Positions 34,607 to 43,709 are shown, counted from the first letter of the stretch. The stretch: 61,107 nucleotides of DNA from Streptomyces sp. rh34 (GCF_002551245.1 NZ_NTGZ01000011.1:1-61107); one strand, 5' to 3'. Program-made: numbers and translations. Notes: generated from the sequence alone by a model not told the origin.

Positions 34607-35707
34607 TCAGAGCGGCGCGGCCGCCACCCGTACGCGATCGCTCTCCCCGTCGGAGAGGAACGACGCCAGCTCCCTCCCCTCATCGGCCACGGCGTCACGG
34701 TCGGCCCGGGAGAAGGCGCGCAGGGGTTCCACCGTGACGACCTCCTCGGTGACGCGCCAGGTGGCCGCCACGCGGCCGTCGACCAGCACGACACGCTCAC
34801 CGGCGACCGAGAGGCCGCGGTGGGCGTCGTCGATGATCCGGCCGCGGTCCTGATAGCCGAGGATCGCGTTGTCGAAGGCCGGCAGGAACCGCACCGGGGC
34901 GGGTGTGTCCGGGGCGGGGCGGGGCGCGTCCGGCAGGTCGAGCAGCTCCCGCCCCCGCTCGTCGCGGAAGCGGACCAGCTCGTCCCGTACGGCGGCCACC
35001 GCGCCGGGCAGTCCGGCCAGCCCCGACCAGGCGCGCAGGTCGGCCGTGGCGGCGGGCCCGTAGGCGGCCAGATAGCGCCGGACCAGTGCCTGGCCGACCG
35101 GGTCGGCGCCGTCGGGAGCGGGCGGGTCGACCGGGCGGCCCAGCCAGGAGGAGAGGGCGACATTGCGCACCCCGCCCTTCGCCCGCCAGAGCCCCCGGGG
35201 CGGCGCCTGCGCCATCGGGACGAGAGCGGCGACCACCATCTCGCCCAGGGGGCGCGGCCCCGGACCGGGCCGACGGGGAGCGAGCGCCCGCACGATCTCG
35301 GCCGCGGTACGGGGCTCCCCGTCCGCCATCAACTCCCGGGCATCCGCGGCGAGTCCCTCGAGGTCGACCCCTTTCAGCTCGTCCCGGTAGACCCCGAGCA
35401 CCCGTTGGCGCAGCATCGCGTCGTGGCGCGCCCGCCAGGTGAGCACGTCGTCGGCGGTGACGAGGTGGACCGTGCGTCGCATCAGATGGGTGCGCACCAC
35501 GCTCCGCCGCGTCAGCAGGTCCGAGAGGACCGCCGGATCGAAGGCGCTCAGCCGGGACCAGAGCCCGACGAAGGGCTCCTGCGGTTCCTGCGCCTGGAGG
35601 CCGCAGAGGTGGGCCACGGCGTCCACGACCGGCAGATCGGCCCGGTCGAGCAGCAACTGGCGGCCCAGCATGGCGCGGTTGAGCGCCCGGTTGTCGAGGA
35701 CGGCCAC
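34607..35707 (-). CDS. Winged-helix DNA-binding protein of the HTH_42 (YcaQ-like) type
   Basis: The 366-residue protein starts VAVLDNRALNRAMLGRQLLL and contains QAQEPQEPFVGLWSRL and SVVRTHLMRRTVHLVTADDV, the conserved HTH_42 core. A C-terminal barrel follows with VVLVDGRVAATWRV. The family includes proteins acting on DNA interstrand crosslinks, and self-resistance versions near antibiotic genes. GTG at 35707 chosen: GGAGGG lies 8 bases upstream and homologues start at this sequence; the open frame runs 39 codons further. Confidence 0.85.
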   Translation of the reverse strand: MAVLDNRALNRAMLGRQLLLDRADLPVVDAVAHLCGLQAQEPQEPFVGLWSRLSAFDPAVLSDLLTRRSVVRTHLMRRTVHLVTADDVLTWRARHDAMLRQRVLGVYRDELKGVDLEGLAADARELMADGEPRTAAEIVRALAPRRPGPGPRPLGEMVVAALVPMAQAPPRGLWRAKGGVRNVALSSWLGRPVDPPAPDGADPVGQALVRRYLAAYGPAATADLRAWSGLAGLPGAVAAVRDELVRFRDERGRELLDLPDAPRPAPDTPAPVRFLPAFDNAILGYQDRGRIIDDAHRGLSVAGERVVLVDGRVAATWRVTEEVVTVEPLRAFSRADRDAVADEGRELASFLSDGESDRVRVAAAPL

Positions 35708-35879
35708 CGTGTGGTCCCTCCTTCTCCCTTGACTGCCGTCGATTTTCCGCGCGTCCGCGCGCGGTGGCGAGGATGCGGGGCGGGCCGGTGCGCTCGGCGT
35801 CGGGGAGGTGGAGACCGCGGCCATGGTGATCGGGTTCCTTCCGGTGTTCCTGTCGTGCGGTACAGGTCAACCCTCGCAA

Positions 35880-35908
35880 GGGAAGAGGTCAGGGGGTGAC
35901 CTCTTCCC
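35880..35908. terminator. 12-bp hairpin with poly-G loop
   Basis: GGGAAGAGGTCA (35880-35891) pairs perfectly with TGACCTCTTCCC (35897-35908) around five G. It lies about 50 bases past the DUF4389 gene stop on the minus strand and probably ends that transcript. Confidence 0.7.
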
Positions 35909-35959
35909 CGCGTCATACGCGCGAGATGCCGAAGACTTCAGACAGCCACGCGCCTCGCT

Positions 35960-36751
35960 TCAGGAACCGACGAGACGCGTGTCGGAGGGGTCATCGGTCG
36001 TCGAGGCGGTCACGGACGAGGTGATGTGCCCCACCAGGCCCAGCACCAGGAACAGCACGACGAGCCATTTCGCGGCGCTGCTCAGGACCAGCGGGCGGGT
36101 GGCGGAGCGCGACCGCCCGCCCGGGGCCACGGCCAGGTCGTCGTCGCCGAACAGGCCCTTGGGGTAGGCGGGCGTGAGCATCATGACGTACGCGGAGAAC
36201 CGCATCCGGTAGCGCAGCGTGGCCGCCGTCGCCTCGAACAGCGGCCGGGGCATCCGGCCGAGACACAGCGTGATCAGCCACCAGACGAAGGCCAGCGCCC
36301 ACCACCCGTACACGGCGAGGCTCTGCACGATCGCCGCCGGGATCATCAGGAAGACACGGAACAGCACCGCGAGGCGGTTGAGCGGGGTGGGCCGCACCTC
36401 GATCTGCGCCGGATAGTCGGCGGGCGGGGTCAGGGCGAAGGGCGGGTAGCGGTCGATGAGCAGCATGTCGCTCGCCGAGACGCGCATGTCGTAACCGAGG
36501 ACGCCGGTCAGGAAGCGGAAGACGGGGCCGGGCAGCCGTCCCAGCGCCAGGGCCGCGAACCAGCCCACGATGACGGTGAAGAACGCCGCGATGTGCAGGA
36601 CGAGCAGCACGATGAAGTGCGGGATGAGCAGCAGCAGTCGCAGGAAGACGGTAAACCGCCGCTGGCGTGATGGTTCCACGATGTCCAGGACGGGCCGGAA
36701 CTCGTCCGCGTCCGTCTCCTTGCGGCCCGGGCTCCACTGGCCTTCGGCCAT
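35960..36751 (-). CDS. DUF4389-domain membrane protein
   Basis: The 263-residue protein has two DUF4389 units, RFTVFLRLLLLIPHFIVLLV (about 32-52) and the later LAVLFRVFLMIPAAIVQSLA, each followed by a span and the amphipathic GRLPGPVFRF or GRMPRPLFEA segment. A final span lies near residue 240. Function unknown; it is probably a small integral membrane protein. Start at 36751 has GGAG upstream. Confidence 0.85.
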   Translation of the reverse strand: MAEGQWSPGRKETDADEFRPVLDIVEPSRQRRFTVFLRLLLLIPHFIVLLVLHIAAFFTVIVGWFAALALGRLPGPVFRFLTGVLGYDMRVSASDMLLIDRYPPFALTPPADYPAQIEVRPTPLNRLAVLFRVFLMIPAAIVQSLAVYGWWALAFVWWLITLCLGRMPRPLFEATAATLRYRMRFSAYVMMLTPAYPKGLFGDDDLAVAPGGRSRSATRPLVLSSAAKWLVVLFLVLGLVGHITSSVTASTTDDPSDTRLVGS

Positions 36752-36867
36752 GTCGCTCCTCCTCGGCAGGGGATCCGATCCGTACGGCATCCGCGCGCAG
36801 GACGTGTCCCCACCGTGCGTCCGCTCCTGGCCGCCCGCAAACGGCCCGGCCCGAACGGGTGCCCGGC

Positions 36868-37500
36868 TCAGCGCCCGCGGAGGCGGTCGAGCAGCTTCGT
36901 AGCGGCGGTCTCCGTACGGGCGGCGTCGCCGGCCTCGGTGCGGGCGGCAGTCCTCGGCACGCGCTTGGACCCGGCCTCGCGCTTCTCCGTCGACGGGGCG
37001 GGGGAACCCGCGTCGTCGGCGTAGGCGTAGTAGCGGTGGCTGATCCGGCGGCCGAGCACGAAGTACCCCAGCAGCGCGCCCGCCGTGTTGAGGATGACGT
37101 CGTCGATGTCGAAGGCGCGCCCCTCGACCAGGGCCCCCTGGATCAGTTCGACGACGGCCATGGCGAGGGCTGTCAGCAGCGTCGTCCGGATCATACGCAG
37201 GCGGCGAGGCCCGAAGAACGGCAGCAGGAGTCCGAACGGCACGCCGAGCAGCAGGTTTCCGCCGGCCTGTTTGCAGGCGGCGAGGAAGGTGTAGTCCTCG
37301 GCGTACTGGCGCAGCGAGCGGCCGGGGCGGAGATTCGCGGTGACGAGGTCCTCGGAGGCCGGTGAGGGCGTGAGCGTCACCTTGGCCAGCAGGACGGAGA
37401 AGGCCACCAGCCCCAGCAGCACCACCGTCAGGACCGCCCCGCGCACCAGCACACGTACCCATGTCCCCTGGCGTGTACGGGGATTCGCCTCTGCTGTCAT
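36868..37500 (-). CDS. VanZ-family membrane protein
   Basis: The 210-residue protein has four predicted spans in residues 15-160 and the VanZ core NLLLGVPFGLLLPFFGP and VELIQGALVEGRAFDIDDVI with the conserved Asp-Asp-Val. A charged C-terminal tail of about 50 residues follows. VanZ proteins are linked to teicoplanin tolerance or cell-envelope traits; no van cluster is near, so the role is unknown. Confidence 0.88.
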   Translation of the reverse strand: MTAEANPRTRQGTWVRVLVRGAVLTVVLLGLVAFSVLLAKVTLTPSPASEDLVTANLRPGRSLRQYAEDYTFLAACKQAGGNLLLGVPFGLLLPFFGPRRLRMIRTTLLTALAMAVVELIQGALVEGRAFDIDDVILNTAGALLGYFVLGRRISHRYYAYADDAGSPAPSTEKREAGSKRVPRTAARTEAGDAARTETAATKLLDRLRGR

Positions 37501-37599
37501 GGCCGACGGGTGCCCCCGCCGGCCCGGAACACACGCGTGGACCGCCCCGTGGGGCGAGGTTTCCCCCGGCCGACCGCGTCCGCCTGCGACGATGTGCGC

Positions 37600-38100
37600 A
37601 TGAGCGCATCAAAGAAGAAGGACCTGCTGGACGAGGCCGACCGGTTGCGTACGGAAAGCCGGCCCGAGGAGGCGCGCGACCTGCTCCTCGCTCTGACCGC
37701 CGAGTACCCCGACGACGCGGAGGTGGCCTGCCGGACGGCGTGGATCCATGACGTGCTGGGCCTGGAGTCGGAGGCGGTGCCCTACTACGAGCGCGCTCTG
37801 GCGCATCCGGAGCTGGCCGCGGAGGACCGGCGTGGGGCGCTCCTGGGGCTGGGCAGTACGTACCGGATCCTCGGCCGGTACGGGCAGGCGGTGGAGACGC
37901 TGCGCCGGGGCGTCGAGGAGTTCCCGGACGACGGCTCGCTCCGGACGTTCCTGGCGATGGCCCTGTACAACGTCGACGAGCACCACGAGGCGATGCGCCT
38001 GTTGCTGGAGTTGACGGCCGCGACCAGCCAGGACCCGTACGTCCAGCGGTACCGGCGGGCGATCGAGCACTACGCGAAGGACCTCGACGAGACCGTGTGA
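37600..38100 (+). CDS. Tetratricopeptide-repeat protein
   Basis: The 166-residue protein has about three TPR units: EADRLRTESRPEEARDLLLA, then AWIHDVLGLESEAVPYYERA and GSTYRILGRYGQAVETLRRG. It is a helical scaffold for protein contacts in the cytoplasm. ATG at 37600 selected because the sequence upstream loses coding character; no obvious ribosome site, so it may be leaderless. A 13-bp hairpin terminates it. Confidence 0.85.
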   Translation: MSASKKKDLLDEADRLRTESRPEEARDLLLALTAEYPDDAEVACRTAWIHDVLGLESEAVPYYERALAHPELAAEDRRGALLGLGSTYRILGRYGQAVETLRRGVEEFPDDGSLRTFLAMALYNVDEHHEAMRLLLELTAATSQDPYVQRYRRAIEHYAKDLDETV

Positions 38101-38145
38101 CCCGCGCGGGGGCCGGGGCGGCCGGCTACGGCCGGGCAAGGGGAA

Positions 38146-38178
38146 GCCCCGGCCGGATCGGGGGAATCCGGCCGGGGC
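38146..38178. terminator. 13-bp hairpin terminator after the TPR gene
   Basis: GCCCCGGCCGGAT (38146-38158) pairs perfectly with ATCCGGCCGGGGC (38166-38178) around seven bases. It lies 46 bases after the TPR gene and 27 before the end of the minus-strand small ORF, so it may serve both directions. Confidence 0.8.
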
Positions 38179-38204
38179 GGTCTGAGTGCGGGTGTGAAGG
38201 GCGA

Positions 38205-38366
38205 TCACCTCTCGGCGGACGGCTCCATGGGCTTCGGGCGTGCGCTCTTGCCCATGGGCCGCAGGTAAGACTCGGGGGACCGCTCCCTCGTTCCCGCATA
38301 TAGATGAACGATAAACCATCCTGGGCCGCTCCCGGAAATCCACCCCGCGAGTGTGATCCACGGCAC
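38205..38366 (-). CDS. Possible small protein of 53 residues downstream of L31
   Basis: A GTG-started frame gives VPWITLAGWISGSGPGWFIV, a possible membrane segment, and then a basic tail that ends GKSARPKPMEPSAER. It contains rare codons (CTA, TTT) and its ribosome site is weak. It lies 38 bases after the L31 stop. I do not recognise it; it may be only an untranslated 3' stretch. Confidence 0.3.
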   Translation of the reverse strand: MPWITLAGWISGSGPGWFIVHLYAGTRERSPESYLRPMGKSARPKPMEPSAER

Positions 38367-38404
38367 GGAATCCCGGGCCCCCTCCCCGGCCAGGGCTCCT
38401 TCGG

Positions 38405-38665
38405 TCAGCTCGCGGGCGTCTCGTCGATGCCGTAGCGGCGCCGGAACCGTTCGACGCGACCCGCCGGGTCGAGCACCTGGCTGCCGCCGGTGTAGAACGG
38501 GTGGCTCGCCGACGAGGTCTCCACGTCGATCACGGGGTAGGTATGGCCGTCCTCCCATGCCACGCGCTCGCCGGAGTCGGCGGTGGAGCGGGTCAGGAAG
38601 GCGACGTCGGCCCGCCGGTCACGGAAGACCACGGGACGGGACACGGGGTGGATGCGGGACTTCAT
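38405..38665 (-). CDS. rpmE2: 50S ribosomal protein L31, type B (zinc-free)
   Basis: The 86-residue protein starts [20 protein letters not shown] and has the type B features: no cysteines at the zinc positions of type [21 protein letters not shown], and the C-terminal [10 protein letters not shown]. Type B L31 replaces the zinc protein when zinc is scarce. GGAAGG precedes the ATG. It follows the zinc-free L33 gene after 64 bases, with a Zur-like box upstream of the pair. Confidence 0.96.
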   Translation of the reverse strand: MKSRIHPVSRPVVFRDRRADVAFLTRSTADSGERVAWEDGHTYPVIDVETSSASHPFYTGGSQVLDPAGRVERFRRRYGIDETPAS

Positions 38666-38729
38666 GGATGCGTTCCTTCCTCACCGCGGACAGCGGTGAC
38701 GTACGGGGGGACGGACCCCTTCCGGACGG

Positions 38730-38894
38730 TCAGCGGACCTCGCGGAACAGGACGTGCCGGCCGGCGACGGAGTCGAACTTGCGGAGCTCCAGCCGGTCGG
38801 GGGTGGTACGGCGGTTCTTGCGTGTCACATAACTCCGGCCCGTACCGGCGGTGGACCGGAGGGTGACGACCGGCCTGGTCTCACTGCGTGCCAT
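38730..38894 (-). CDS. rpmG: 50S ribosomal protein L33, zinc-free paralogue
   Basis: The 54-residue protein reads [20 protein letters not shown], then [20 protein letters not shown] and [14 protein letters not shown]. It has the L33 fold but no CxxC pairs, so it is the C-minus form used under zinc limitation. AGGAGA precedes the ATG. First gene of the two-gene ribosomal operon, behind the Zur-like box. Confidence 0.95.
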   Translation of the reverse strand: MARSETRPVVTLRSTAGTGRSYVTRKNRRTTPDRLELRKFDSVAGRHVLFREVR

Positions 38895-38939
38895 GGGCGT
38901 CTCCTGATGCCTCTGCCGACCCCACTTCCCTTATCGGTC

Positions 38940-38956
38940 ATGGGATTCGTTTTCAT
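38940..38956 (-). promoter_or_regulatory. Zur-box-like site upstream of the L33/L31 genes
   Basis: On the minus strand the site reads ATGAAAACGAATCCCAT, close to the streptomycete Zur box consensus (TGAAAATGATTTTCA-like), with one good half (TGAAAACGA). It lies 46 bases upstream of the L33 start. Zur represses C-minus ribosomal protein genes when zinc is plentiful. Binding is inferred. Confidence 0.65.
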
Positions 38957-39074
38957 TCTGGTGAGGTAACGCGAGCCGTCCGCCCGGCATTCCCGGCCCG
39001 CCGCACCCCGGAGCCTCGCGGTCAACTCGCCCCAGACGTACGCCTGTTCGTTTCGCCGCCGCGTCGGAGAGCCG

Positions 39075-39088
39075 CTGGCATATGCCAG
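39075..39088. promoter_or_regulatory. Perfect 14-bp palindrome upstream of the SpoIIE-type phosphatase
   Basis: CTGGCATATGCCAG is a perfect palindrome 178 bases before the phosphatase start, in AT-richer sequence between divergent genes. It could be an operator for the phosphatase or the ribosomal genes. No regulator can be named. Confidence 0.45.
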
Positions 39089-39265
39089 AAGCAAGAACCC
39101 ATCGAGTGTTGCCAAAGCTCTTACAGGCCGCCGCGGCCTGTGCGACAGTCGGTAGCGGTCCACCCTTCAGAACCGGCTGGGGTCCTTCGTTCGCGTCAGG
39201 CCGGACCCGGGAGCCGACATGATCCAAACGAGAGGCCCTAGGCCGCGCCTGTATCGGAGTACGAG

Positions 39266-40693
39266 ATGCCGTCCCCCCTCTTCGCGGACCACCCCGCACC
39301 ACAGCTTCCCGCGCATGACGCCGTCGACGCCCTGATCCACCGGACGCGGCGGCTGCGCGGGGACATGGACGCCGTGCGGCGGGACGCCGTCGTGTTCGAC
39401 GAGGACGACCCCCAGCTGCGCTGGCAGCGCGCCCTGTGCGAGCTCGCCGTGCAGCACCTGGACAACCTCGACGAGCACCTGGGCCAGCTCCGGGCGGGCC
39501 TGCCGGACCGGTGCGCCGACGACGCCCCCCGGGCTGTCGAGGCCCCCGACGCCCCGAGGGCCGGTTCTCTGCTCAACCGGGTGGGCAGCGCCGAGTGGAA
39601 CCTCCTCACCGACGAGTCCTGCTGGTCCGAGGAGCTGTACGAGATCTTCGGCAGGCCGCCCGGCTCCACGCCCCTCTCCCTGGACGACCTGCCTTCCGTA
39701 CTGCTGGCCGAGGACCAGCCGCTGCTGACCGCCATGGTGACGGGCTGCCTCGTCGACGGCCGGCCGATGGACGGCGAGTTCCGCATCGTGCGCCCCGACG
39801 GCCATCTGCGCACGCTGCACATGACGGGCGAGCCCGTCCTGGACGCCGAGGGCTGCACCGCCTCCATGTGGGCGGTCCTGCGGGACGTCAGCGAGCTGCG
39901 GCGCAGCGAGCAGGCCGTGAACGCGAACCGCGCGTCGGTGCGGCGCGCGGAGCACATCGAGCGCACCGAACATCGCATGGCCGTGGAGCTCCAGGAGGCC
40001 GTCCTGCCCCCGTGGCGCGGATCGCTGCGGCTTCCGAAGCAGGGCCCCGGCGCCCTGGACATCGCCGCGCACTACCTCCCTTCCGAGGCGAGCGGACTCA
40101 TCGGCGGCGACTGGTACGACGCGATGGAACTGCCGGACGGGCGCACCCTCCTCACCGTCGGCGACCTCACCGGGCACGGCATCCCCGCCACCTCGGCGAT
40201 GGCGATGATGCTGGGCGCGCTGCGTGGCATGGCCGTCGCCGGCATCGAGCCGGGCGCGCTGATGGGGCACCTCAACCAGGTACTGGAGACGTCGATGCAG
40301 CCCGCGCTGGGCAGCGCCCTGTGCTGCCGCTTCGACCCCGACACCTCCGTTCTGTCCTGGGCGCAGGCCGGACACCCCGCGCCGTTGCTCTTCCGCCACG
40401 GTTCGGGACGGCTCCTGCCCCCGCCGGACGGGATGCTGCTCGGTGCCGCGTCCAACGTCGCCTTCGAGCAGGACGAGGTACGGCTGTACCCCGGTGACGT
40501 GCTCGTTCTGCACACCGACGGCCTGATCCGACGCGGCGACCGGGGTGCGGGCCCGGAGGCGCTGCTCGCCCTCGCTCCTCGGTTCGCAGAGGCCCGTACG
40601 GCACAGGAGTGCGTCCGGAGCGTCGTCGAGGAGTTCGGCGGGACAGACCGCGTTGACGACGCGTGCGTGCTGGTCGCCCGTATCGGGGCATGA
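39266..40693 (+). CDS. PAS-domain PP2C (SpoIIE-type) serine phosphatase
   Basis: The 475-residue protein has an N-terminal helical part (1-90), a PAS-like sensor (about 103-210, NRVGSAEWNLLTDESCWSEE) and a PP2C_SIG phosphatase domain (about 260-473). Metal-binding landmarks are IGGDWYDA (279-286) and VGDLTGHGIPAT (298-309), with LHTDGLIRRG later. Such phosphatases dephosphorylate anti-anti-sigma factors and release stress sigma factors. GGAG precedes the ATG. No anti-sigma partner is adjacent. Confidence 0.93.
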   Translation: MPSPLFADHPAPQLPAHDAVDALIHRTRRLRGDMDAVRRDAVVFDEDDPQLRWQRALCELAVQHLDNLDEHLGQLRAGLPDRCADDAPRAVEAPDAPRAGSLLNRVGSAEWNLLTDESCWSEELYEIFGRPPGSTPLSLDDLPSVLLAEDQPLLTAMVTGCLVDGRPMDGEFRIVRPDGHLRTLHMTGEPVLDAEGCTASMWAVLRDVSELRRSEQAVNANRASVRRAEHIERTEHRMAVELQEAVLPPWRGSLRLPKQGPGALDIAAHYLPSEASGLIGGDWYDAMELPDGRTLLTVGDLTGHGIPATSAMAMMLGALRGMAVAGIEPGALMGHLNQVLETSMQPALGSALCCRFDPDTSVLSWAQAGHPAPLLFRHGSGRLLPPPDGMLLGAASNVAFEQDEVRLYPGDVLVLHTDGLIRRGDRGAGPEALLALAPRFAEARTAQECVRSVVEEFGGTDRVDDACVLVARIGA

Positions 40694-40744
40694 GGAAGCG
40701 CGGACGTGTCGGGGCGTGAGTGAGCGCGGAGTGGCGCTGCCGGG

Positions 40745-42235
40745 TCAGATCTGCGTGCCCTTGGCCTTCTTCTGGCTCGGCGGCATCGAGAGCTCGATCT
40801 GCTCGCGCAGATCCTGGATCCCCGCGTATCCGGCGAACTGACCGGTGAGCCGGTACATTTCGCGGAGCCGGTCCCAGGTGCGGTGCGAGGAGGTCTCCTC
40901 CATCGACACCAGCGCGAGCCGGGCGTACCGGTCGGCCTGTTCGGGGTCGTTGGCGATGAAGCAGGCCGAGGCCAGCGAGATGTAGTCGAAGATCTTCGAC
41001 CGCTGGCGTTCCGTGCCCCTCAGCTCCAGCGCCTGCTTGGCATGGCGCTGGGCGATGACCGCGGCCCCCTGCTCGTGCTCGGCCAGCGTTCGGAAGGCCA
41101 GCGCCTGCATCCCGTGCAGATCCGCCTCGTCGAACATCTGCATCCAACTGGGCGGCGGCACATCGCTCTTGTCCGAGATGAAGAGCTCCTCGGCCTCGCC
41201 GAGGGTGCGCCGCATGGCCTGCCCGCGGCCCATCGAGGCCTGTGCCCAGGCCTCGATGGTGCGCAGCATCGCCTGTGTCCGGGGCAGGGTCTCGTCGCCG
41301 GAGCCGGACTTGGCGAGCTTCATCAGGTCGAGTGCGTCGTCGGGGCGGCCCAGGTGCACCATCTGGCGTGCCGCCCGGGAGAGCGCCTCTCCGGCGCGCG
41401 GCCGGTCGCCGCCCTCGCGAGCCGCGTGGGCCGCGATGACGAAGTACTTCTGGGCGGTGGGTTCGAGGCCGACGTCGTGGGACATCCAGCCCGCCAGGAC
41501 GGCGAGGTTGGCGGCGACGCCCCACAGGCGGCGCTGAAGATGGTCGGGGTGGCGGTAGGCGAGCATGCCGCCCACCTCGTTGAGCTGGCCCACGACCGCC
41601 TTGCGCTGGAGTCCGCCGCCCCGGGAGGCGTCCCAGGCGCGGAACACCTCGACCGAATGCTCCAGGGCCTCGATCTCCTCGGAGCCGACCGGCGCCGCCT
41701 CGTACCGGTCGAAACCGGCGGGATCGGCGTGCAGGGGATCGTTGGCGCGTGGAGCGTCGGCCGCGGGAGCGGGGTCGCTGTGCAGCCAGTCGTACATGGG
41801 GCCGGCGATGGTTGAGCCGGCGGCGAGCGCGGCGCCCGCACCCACCAAGCCGCGTCGGTTGAGCATGAGGTCCATTCCCGTGAATTCGGTGAGGACCGCT
41901 GCCGTCCGTTCGGGCGCCCACGGCAATGCGTCGGGATGGTGTTCCGTCCCGGAGTCACGCCGCTTCCCCACACGCCCGCGTCGGCCGAACCCGAGGTCCT
42001 CGATGGTCACGACACGGCCGAGCCGCTCGGTGAACAGAGCCGCCAGCACTTCGGGCACGGGATCACGGGGGGATTCCCCCATGTCGATCCAGCGCCTGAC
42101 GCGCGAGGTGTCGGTGGCCAGCTGCGGGTGGCCCATGGCCGCCGCCTGCCGGTTCACCATTCTCGCGAGTTCGCCCTTGGACCAGCCGGCCAGGCCGAAC
42201 AGGTCAGAAAGGCGGGTGTTGGGTTCTCCGGTCAC
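40745..42235 (-). CDS. NsdA-like helix-turn-helix/TPR developmental regulator
   Basis: The 496-residue protein has an N-terminal DNA-binding region GWSKGELARMVNRQAAAMGH (about residues 17-36) with TDTSRVRRWIDMGESPRDPVPEV, then LPWAPERTAAVLTEFTGMDL and a TPR-like helical C-terminus. It matches the NsdA/NsdB group that represses aerial growth and antibiotic production in Streptomyces; which paralogue cannot be decided. GTG at 42235 (with GGGGG upstream) is preferred; the open frame begins 33 bases earlier. It is divergent from a phosphotransferase gene. Confidence 0.85.
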   Translation of the reverse strand: MTGEPNTRLSDLFGLAGWSKGELARMVNRQAAAMGHPQLATDTSRVRRWIDMGESPRDPVPEVLAALFTERLGRVVTIEDLGFGRRGRVGKRRDSGTEHHPDALPWAPERTAAVLTEFTGMDLMLNRRGLVGAGAALAAGSTIAGPMYDWLHSDPAPAADAPRANDPLHADPAGFDRYEAAPVGSEEIEALEHSVEVFRAWDASRGGGLQRKAVVGQLNEVGGMLAYRHPDHLQRRLWGVAANLAVLAGWMSHDVGLEPTAQKYFVIAAHAAREGGDRPRAGEALSRAARQMVHLGRPDDALDLMKLAKSGSGDETLPRTQAMLRTIEAWAQASMGRGQAMRRTLGEAEELFISDKSDVPPPSWMQMFDEADLHGMQALAFRTLAEHEQGAAVIAQRHAKQALELRGTERQRSKIFDYISLASACFIANDPEQADRYARLALVSMEETSSHRTWDRLREMYRLTGQFAGYAGIQDLREQIELSMPPSQKKAKGTQI

Positions 42236-42296
42236 TTCAAGCCCCCAGGTTCTCGGCTGACTTGACACTAACCCCCTGTCAGATGCGCTGTGACTA

Positions 42297-42326
42297 TTCG
42301 CCAGGGTTCGCCAGGGTCCGCCAGAT
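42297..42326. promoter_or_regulatory. Tandem 10-bp direct repeats in the NsdA-like/phosphotransferase promoter region
   Basis: TTCGCCAGGG occurs twice in a row (42297-42306, 42307-42316), followed by a degenerate third copy TCCGCCAGAT. Helical-phase direct repeats are typical binding sites for SARP or other oligomeric regulators. Location between divergent genes suggests control of one or both. Confidence 0.5.
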
Positions 42327-42466
42327 GGTCTGCCACCCGCGCTCCGGTGTCAGGTAGGAAAGCGCCACCCCGCCCGGCAGCCCTAGGTACTCCCCAGGGT
42401 GCCGAACGGCCGTCGGCCGGGTTGGCGCACGTACCTTGTCGGCGCACGAAGGGATCTGTCTCGCCC

Positions 42467-43597
42467 ATGTACACAGCATCGTCCTCCGTGTCCGCCCCGC
42501 CCCGTCCGCTCCGCCCGATGGGCGCGGGCGGCGGGCCCTATCTCGCTCCTCACGCCGGCGCACCGGTGCAGGGTCCGGGCCGGGCCCGACGGGCCGCGGG
42601 ACCGGGCGCCGGACCGCTCAGTGGCAGGATCGACCTGTCCGGGCCCCAGGGCGCGCAGGTGCGGATGGCCATCGCCTCCGTGCAGCGCATCTGCCCCGAG
42701 TTCAACCCGGTCCAGGTACTGCGCCGCAGCGGCCGTTCGGTCCTGATCGTCGGAACGACCGGGCGGGCCACCGCCGTCGCGAAGTGTTTACTGGACCACT
42801 CACCGGCGTGGACCGAGCGGTTCCGGCACGAAATAGCGGCATACCGCGCGTTCGTCCGGCACCGCCCCCCGGTTCGGGTGCCCCGGCTGATCGCGGCGGA
42901 CCCGGAGAACTGCACGCTGGTGATCGAGCGGATGCCCGGCCGGGTCGCCGCTCTCACCCGGCACCCGGCGGAGGCGCCACCGCGGGCCGACATCCGGGCC
43001 GCGCTCGGAGCGATCGCCCGGGTGAACGCCTGGCGGCCGCCGCCCGGACTGTTCGAGGTGCCGCTCGACTACGCGTCGCGGATCGCGCGCTACCACGAGC
43101 TCGGTCTGTTCACCGACCGTGACCTCGGCGACCTGCAGAAGCTGCTGCACGGTCTGGCCCACGCGGGCGGCAGGCAGGGCACGGGGCAGTTCTGCCACGG
43201 AGACGCCCTGCTCTCGAACATCCTGCTGTCGCCGACCGGGCCGGTGCTCGTCGACTGGGAGCACGCCGGCTGGTATCTCCCGGGGTACGACCTGGCGACG
43301 CTGTGGGCGGTGCTGGGTGACGCCCCGGTGGCGCGACGCCAGATCAGCCAGCTGGCCCAGGCCAGGGGGCCGGCCGCGCGGGACGCGTTCCTGGTGAACC
43401 TGATGCTGGTGCTGACCCGCGAGATCCGCAATTACGAGACGGCGGTCCAGCGCACCATGCGCGAGGCGCCCGGGGCGGGGGCCGACCGGCCCGGCGCACT
43501 CTCCTCGGGCGAGGAGCAGCGGCTGCTGCTGCGGAGGCTGCACGACGACTGCGCCATGGCGCGGCGGGCCGTGCGGGCCGCGGTGGGCACACGCTGA
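42467..43597 (+). CDS. Aminoglycoside phosphotransferase (APH)-family kinase-like protein
   Basis: The 376-residue protein has the APH/choline-kinase catalytic loop [13 protein letters not shown] (about 242-254) with catalytic Asp, and the metal-binding [16 protein letters not shown] (about 262-276). The N-lobe includes [10 protein letters not shown]. The first 50 residues are proline- and glycine-rich and probably disordered. It may phosphorylate a small molecule; antibiotic resistance is not shown. Divergent from the NsdA-like gene. Confidence 0.85.
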   Translation: MYTASSSVSAPPRPLRPMGAGGGPYLAPHAGAPVQGPGRARRAAGPGAGPLSGRIDLSGPQGAQVRMAIASVQRICPEFNPVQVLRRSGRSVLIVGTTGRATAVAKCLLDHSPAWTERFRHEIAAYRAFVRHRPPVRVPRLIAADPENCTLVIERMPGRVAALTRHPAEAPPRADIRAALGAIARVNAWRPPPGLFEVPLDYASRIARYHELGLFTDRDLGDLQKLLHGLAHAGGRQGTGQFCHGDALLSNILLSPTGPVLVDWEHAGWYLPGYDLATLWAVLGDAPVARRQISQLAQARGPAARDAFLVNLMLVLTREIRNYETAVQRTMREAPGAGADRPGALSSGEEQRLLLRRLHDDCAMARRAVRAAVGTR

Positions 43598-43639
43598 GAC
43601 GGGAGGACGACGCGGGCGAACGGCCCGCCTGCCGAGAAC

Positions 43640-43709
43640 CACAGTGATGAGACCACTGTGAAGAAGCGCGCTGCGGGACCGGTGCCGACACACCGGTCCC
43701 GCGGCGCGC
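43640..43709 (+). terminator. Two hairpins terminating the phosphotransferase gene
   Basis: A 7-bp stem CACAGTG/CACTGTG (43640-43646, 43654-43660) is followed by a 19-bp stem (43666-43684 with 43691-43709, one T-G wobble, 6-base loop), then GTTGTGC. The longer stem is among the strongest in the window. Confidence 0.85.

Noticed and set aside
38205..38558. Longer 117-residue frame through L31
   Set aside because: Its first part overlaps the L31 coding region in another frame; only the last 53 codons are worth listing, with low confidence.
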